A program made the translations under genes and the position numbers. The notes below the pieces were generated by a model. That model was not told where the DNA came from, ran no database searches, and saw only the letters and a list, made by a program, of their open reading frames with translations. From NCBI GenBank assembly GCA_007115705.1, contig QXEO01000339.1:5947386-6011385 (forward strand): a DNA stretch of 64,000 bases, in the 5' to 3' direction. This DNA comes from Dactylis glomerata. Its lineage: Eukaryota; Streptophyta; Magnoliopsida; Poales; Poaceae. This document shows, in pieces, positions 62,084 to 64,000 of this stretch; the first letter of the stretch is position 1; each line of letters opens with the position of its first letter.

Positions 62084-63733
62084 TGATTGCCTAGTTGACA
62101 GTCAGTCCTTGTGCGTGGTGAATGACCAGCCCGTTGGGAACCCCAAGAGGAAGGTGTGATGAGTATAGCAGCTGGTTTTCCCTCAGTTAAGAAACCAAGG
62201 TATGTCGATCTTGGAGAGGAGAGACAAACAACTGAAGGTGATGCAGACTGGCTTAATAGCACTTCAACAAGGGCGCACTTGTTGACTCGTCTTCGGCCAG
62301 TAGCAACGCGGAACCTGCACACAACACAACCAAGTACTTTGTTCCTAACTTGCGATGAGGTTGTCAATCTCACCGATTTGCTTGAAACAAAGGTTATGAG
62401 TGTATCAAGTGGAAAACAATATAGTATGCGAGTAAAGTAAATAGTGCAAGTAAAGTAAACAGGTGATAGCAATATGATGGAAATAGGGCCGGGGTCCACA
62501 GTTCACTAGTTGTGTCTCTCCATAAGATAAATAACACATGCTGGGTAAACAAATTACAGTTGGGCAATTGATAGAATAAAGATAAACGTGATATGTCAAG
62601 AAGATCACTATGAGATTTACTCTGGGCATTACAACAAAATACATAGACCGCCATCCAACTGCATCTATGACTAATAATCCACTTGTGGCGAATCAATCCG
62701 AGAACTCCACAAGTATTAAGTTGCGAACAACAGATAATTGCATTAAGCAAAGTGTGTAATGTAAACAAAGCATATGCCCTTGAGCATATGAATGTTGTTT
62801 TCTCCCTAGTAGCAATAGCACATCTACAACCTTAGAGGTTTCTGTCACTCCCCCAGGTTAAATAGAGGCATGAACCCACTATCGAGCATAAATACCCCCT
62901 CTTGGAGTCACTAGCAACTACTCGGCCAAGATAGCTACTAACAACGGAGAGCATGCAAGATCATAAACAACATAGAGATAACAAAAGATAATATTCAGTA
63001 TAGCAACTCAATCATAACACCAATATTCATCGGATCCCAACAAACCAAACATGTAGAATTACATAACGGTGATCTCAATCATGTAGGGCAGCTCATGAGA
63101 TCTAAACATGAAGCACATGGTGGAGAAGACAACCATCTAGCTACTGCTATGGACCCATAGTCCAAGGTAGACTACTCACTCATCGCTCCGGAGGCAAGCA
63201 TGGCGATGAAGAAGACCTCCGGTGGCGATTCCCCTCTCCGGCAGGGTGCCGGGAAGAGCTTCTGGACCGTCCCGATCTTCGGGTCGACGGCGGCGGCGGA
63301 TCGCGATGTGTTCTGGAAAATTGATCGGGTACTTAGGTTTTTCCCGTCGAGGGGTCTTTATAGGCGAAGGGGCGATGTCAGAGGTGGCCCCAGGCCTCCT
63401 CACGCCAGGGCGGCGCGGCCAGAGGCTGGGCCGCGCCAGCCCTGCGTGAGGGCGGCCTGTGGCCCCTCTCCTTCTTCTCTTCGGATAACTGGAAGCTCCC
63501 GGACAAAATAAGACTTCAGGAACTTGTTTCGTCCAATTCCGAGAATATTTCCTGTGTATCACTTCTGAAACACAAAAATAGCAGAAAACAGGGAACTGAC
63601 ACTGTTGTGACTTGTTAATAGGTTAGTTCCGGAAAATGCATAAAAGTGCCACGAAGTGTAACGAAACAGTAGGCAAATGGTGTAAAAACAAGCATGGAGC
63701 ATCAAAAATTATAGATACGTTGGAGACGTATCA
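62084..63733 (-). repeat. 5' LTR of element D
   Basis: It is the partner of 46771-48420. It lies directly beyond the primer-binding site on the minus strand and is followed by the ATGCT duplication. Confidence 0.95.
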
Positions 63734-64000
63734 ATGCTTCATGTTTAGATCTCGTGAGCTGCCTTACATGATCGAGATCACCGTTATGTAATTCTACATG
63801 TTGTGTTTGTTGGGATCCGATGAATATTGGTGTTATGATTGAGTTGATGTGCCGAATATTATCTTATGTTATCTCTATGTTGTTTATGATCTTGCATGCT
63901 ATCCATTGTTAGTAGCTATCTTGACCGAGTAGATACTAGTGACTCCAAGAGGGGGTATTTATGCTCGATAGTTGGGTTCATGCCTCTATTTAATCTGGGG
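63734..64000 (+). repeat. Element B LTR, part 4 (continues past the window)
   Basis: It resumes with ATGCTTCATGTTTAGATCTC exactly where part 3 stopped and follows the R/U5 sequence of the family to the last base. The rest of B lies to the right. Confidence 0.85.

Larger units (their letters stand above)
46771..63733 (-). mobile_element. Element D: gag-carrying LTR retrotransposon, minus orientation, broken by E
   Basis: The LTRs are 46771-48420 and 62084-63733, both 1650 bp, with about 30 differences by eye. The duplication ATGCT lies at 46766-46770 and 63734-63738. The primer site is at 62057-62073 and the polypurine tract at 48422-48435. Its gag-protease gene is interrupted by E and carries a frameshift. 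The 8.5-kb body without E closely matches E, so D and E are the same family. Reverse transcriptase and integrase are absent. Confidence 0.95.

Overview
The window looks like nuclear DNA of a grass, most likely a Pooideae cereal of the wheat/barley group. The reasons are Stowaway MITEs with CTCCCTCCG ends, Helitrons ending in a hairpin plus CTAGT, large LTR retrotransposons that begin TGATACGTCTC and carry a tRNA-Asp primer-binding site, and a gene with many GT-AG introns. I see no bacterial, viral or organellar genes, no CRISPR array and no tRNA or rRNA gene.

Left part (1-12.3 kb). A probable PIF/Harbinger-like element runs off the left edge and carries one Stowaway MITE; a second MITE lies just outside it. 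A candidate minus-strand gene of unknown function (about 12.0 to 1.9 kb) follows. Its GC-rich first exon is split by a complete LTR retrotransposon, element A (4859-11906, TSD GCGGG). The two 1667-bp LTRs of A differ at only two positions that I could find, so the insertion is very young.

Middle part (13-27 kb). The one clear host gene is on the minus strand. I reconstructed 22 coding exons (26490 to 13287) giving a 1435-residue secreted/membrane glycine-rich protein of the plant family that includes Arabidopsis AT5G11700, AT5G47020 and AT4G32920. All exon phases close and all introns are GT-AG. Its introns hold a Harbinger-like element (23190-24562), a 377-bp Helitron and a long GA microsatellite.

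The stretch from 27 to 35 kb is intergenic. It holds two Stowaway MITEs, a second member of the intron-1 Harbinger-like family, a retroposon with a perfect 13-bp target duplication (31126-32623), and a weaker retroposon candidate.

Right part (35-64 kb). This is a nest of related retrotransposons. The first LTR of element B (from 34963, running past the window end) was hit by F (35078-37329, solo LTR), C (37570-46493, minus) and D (46771-63733, minus). C was hit by a Helitron (41575-43849). D was hit in its gag gene by E (51917-60385, plus). TSDs were found for F, C, D and E. A, C, D and E share U3, primer site, 3' non-coding body and polypurine tract. Between primer site and 3' body they carry different reading frames: 196 aa in A, 282 aa in C, a 681-aa gag-protease in E and a broken version of it in D. 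None encodes reverse transcriptase or integrase, so all are non-autonomous here. The exchange of coding cassettes on a common chassis is the most interesting pattern in the window.
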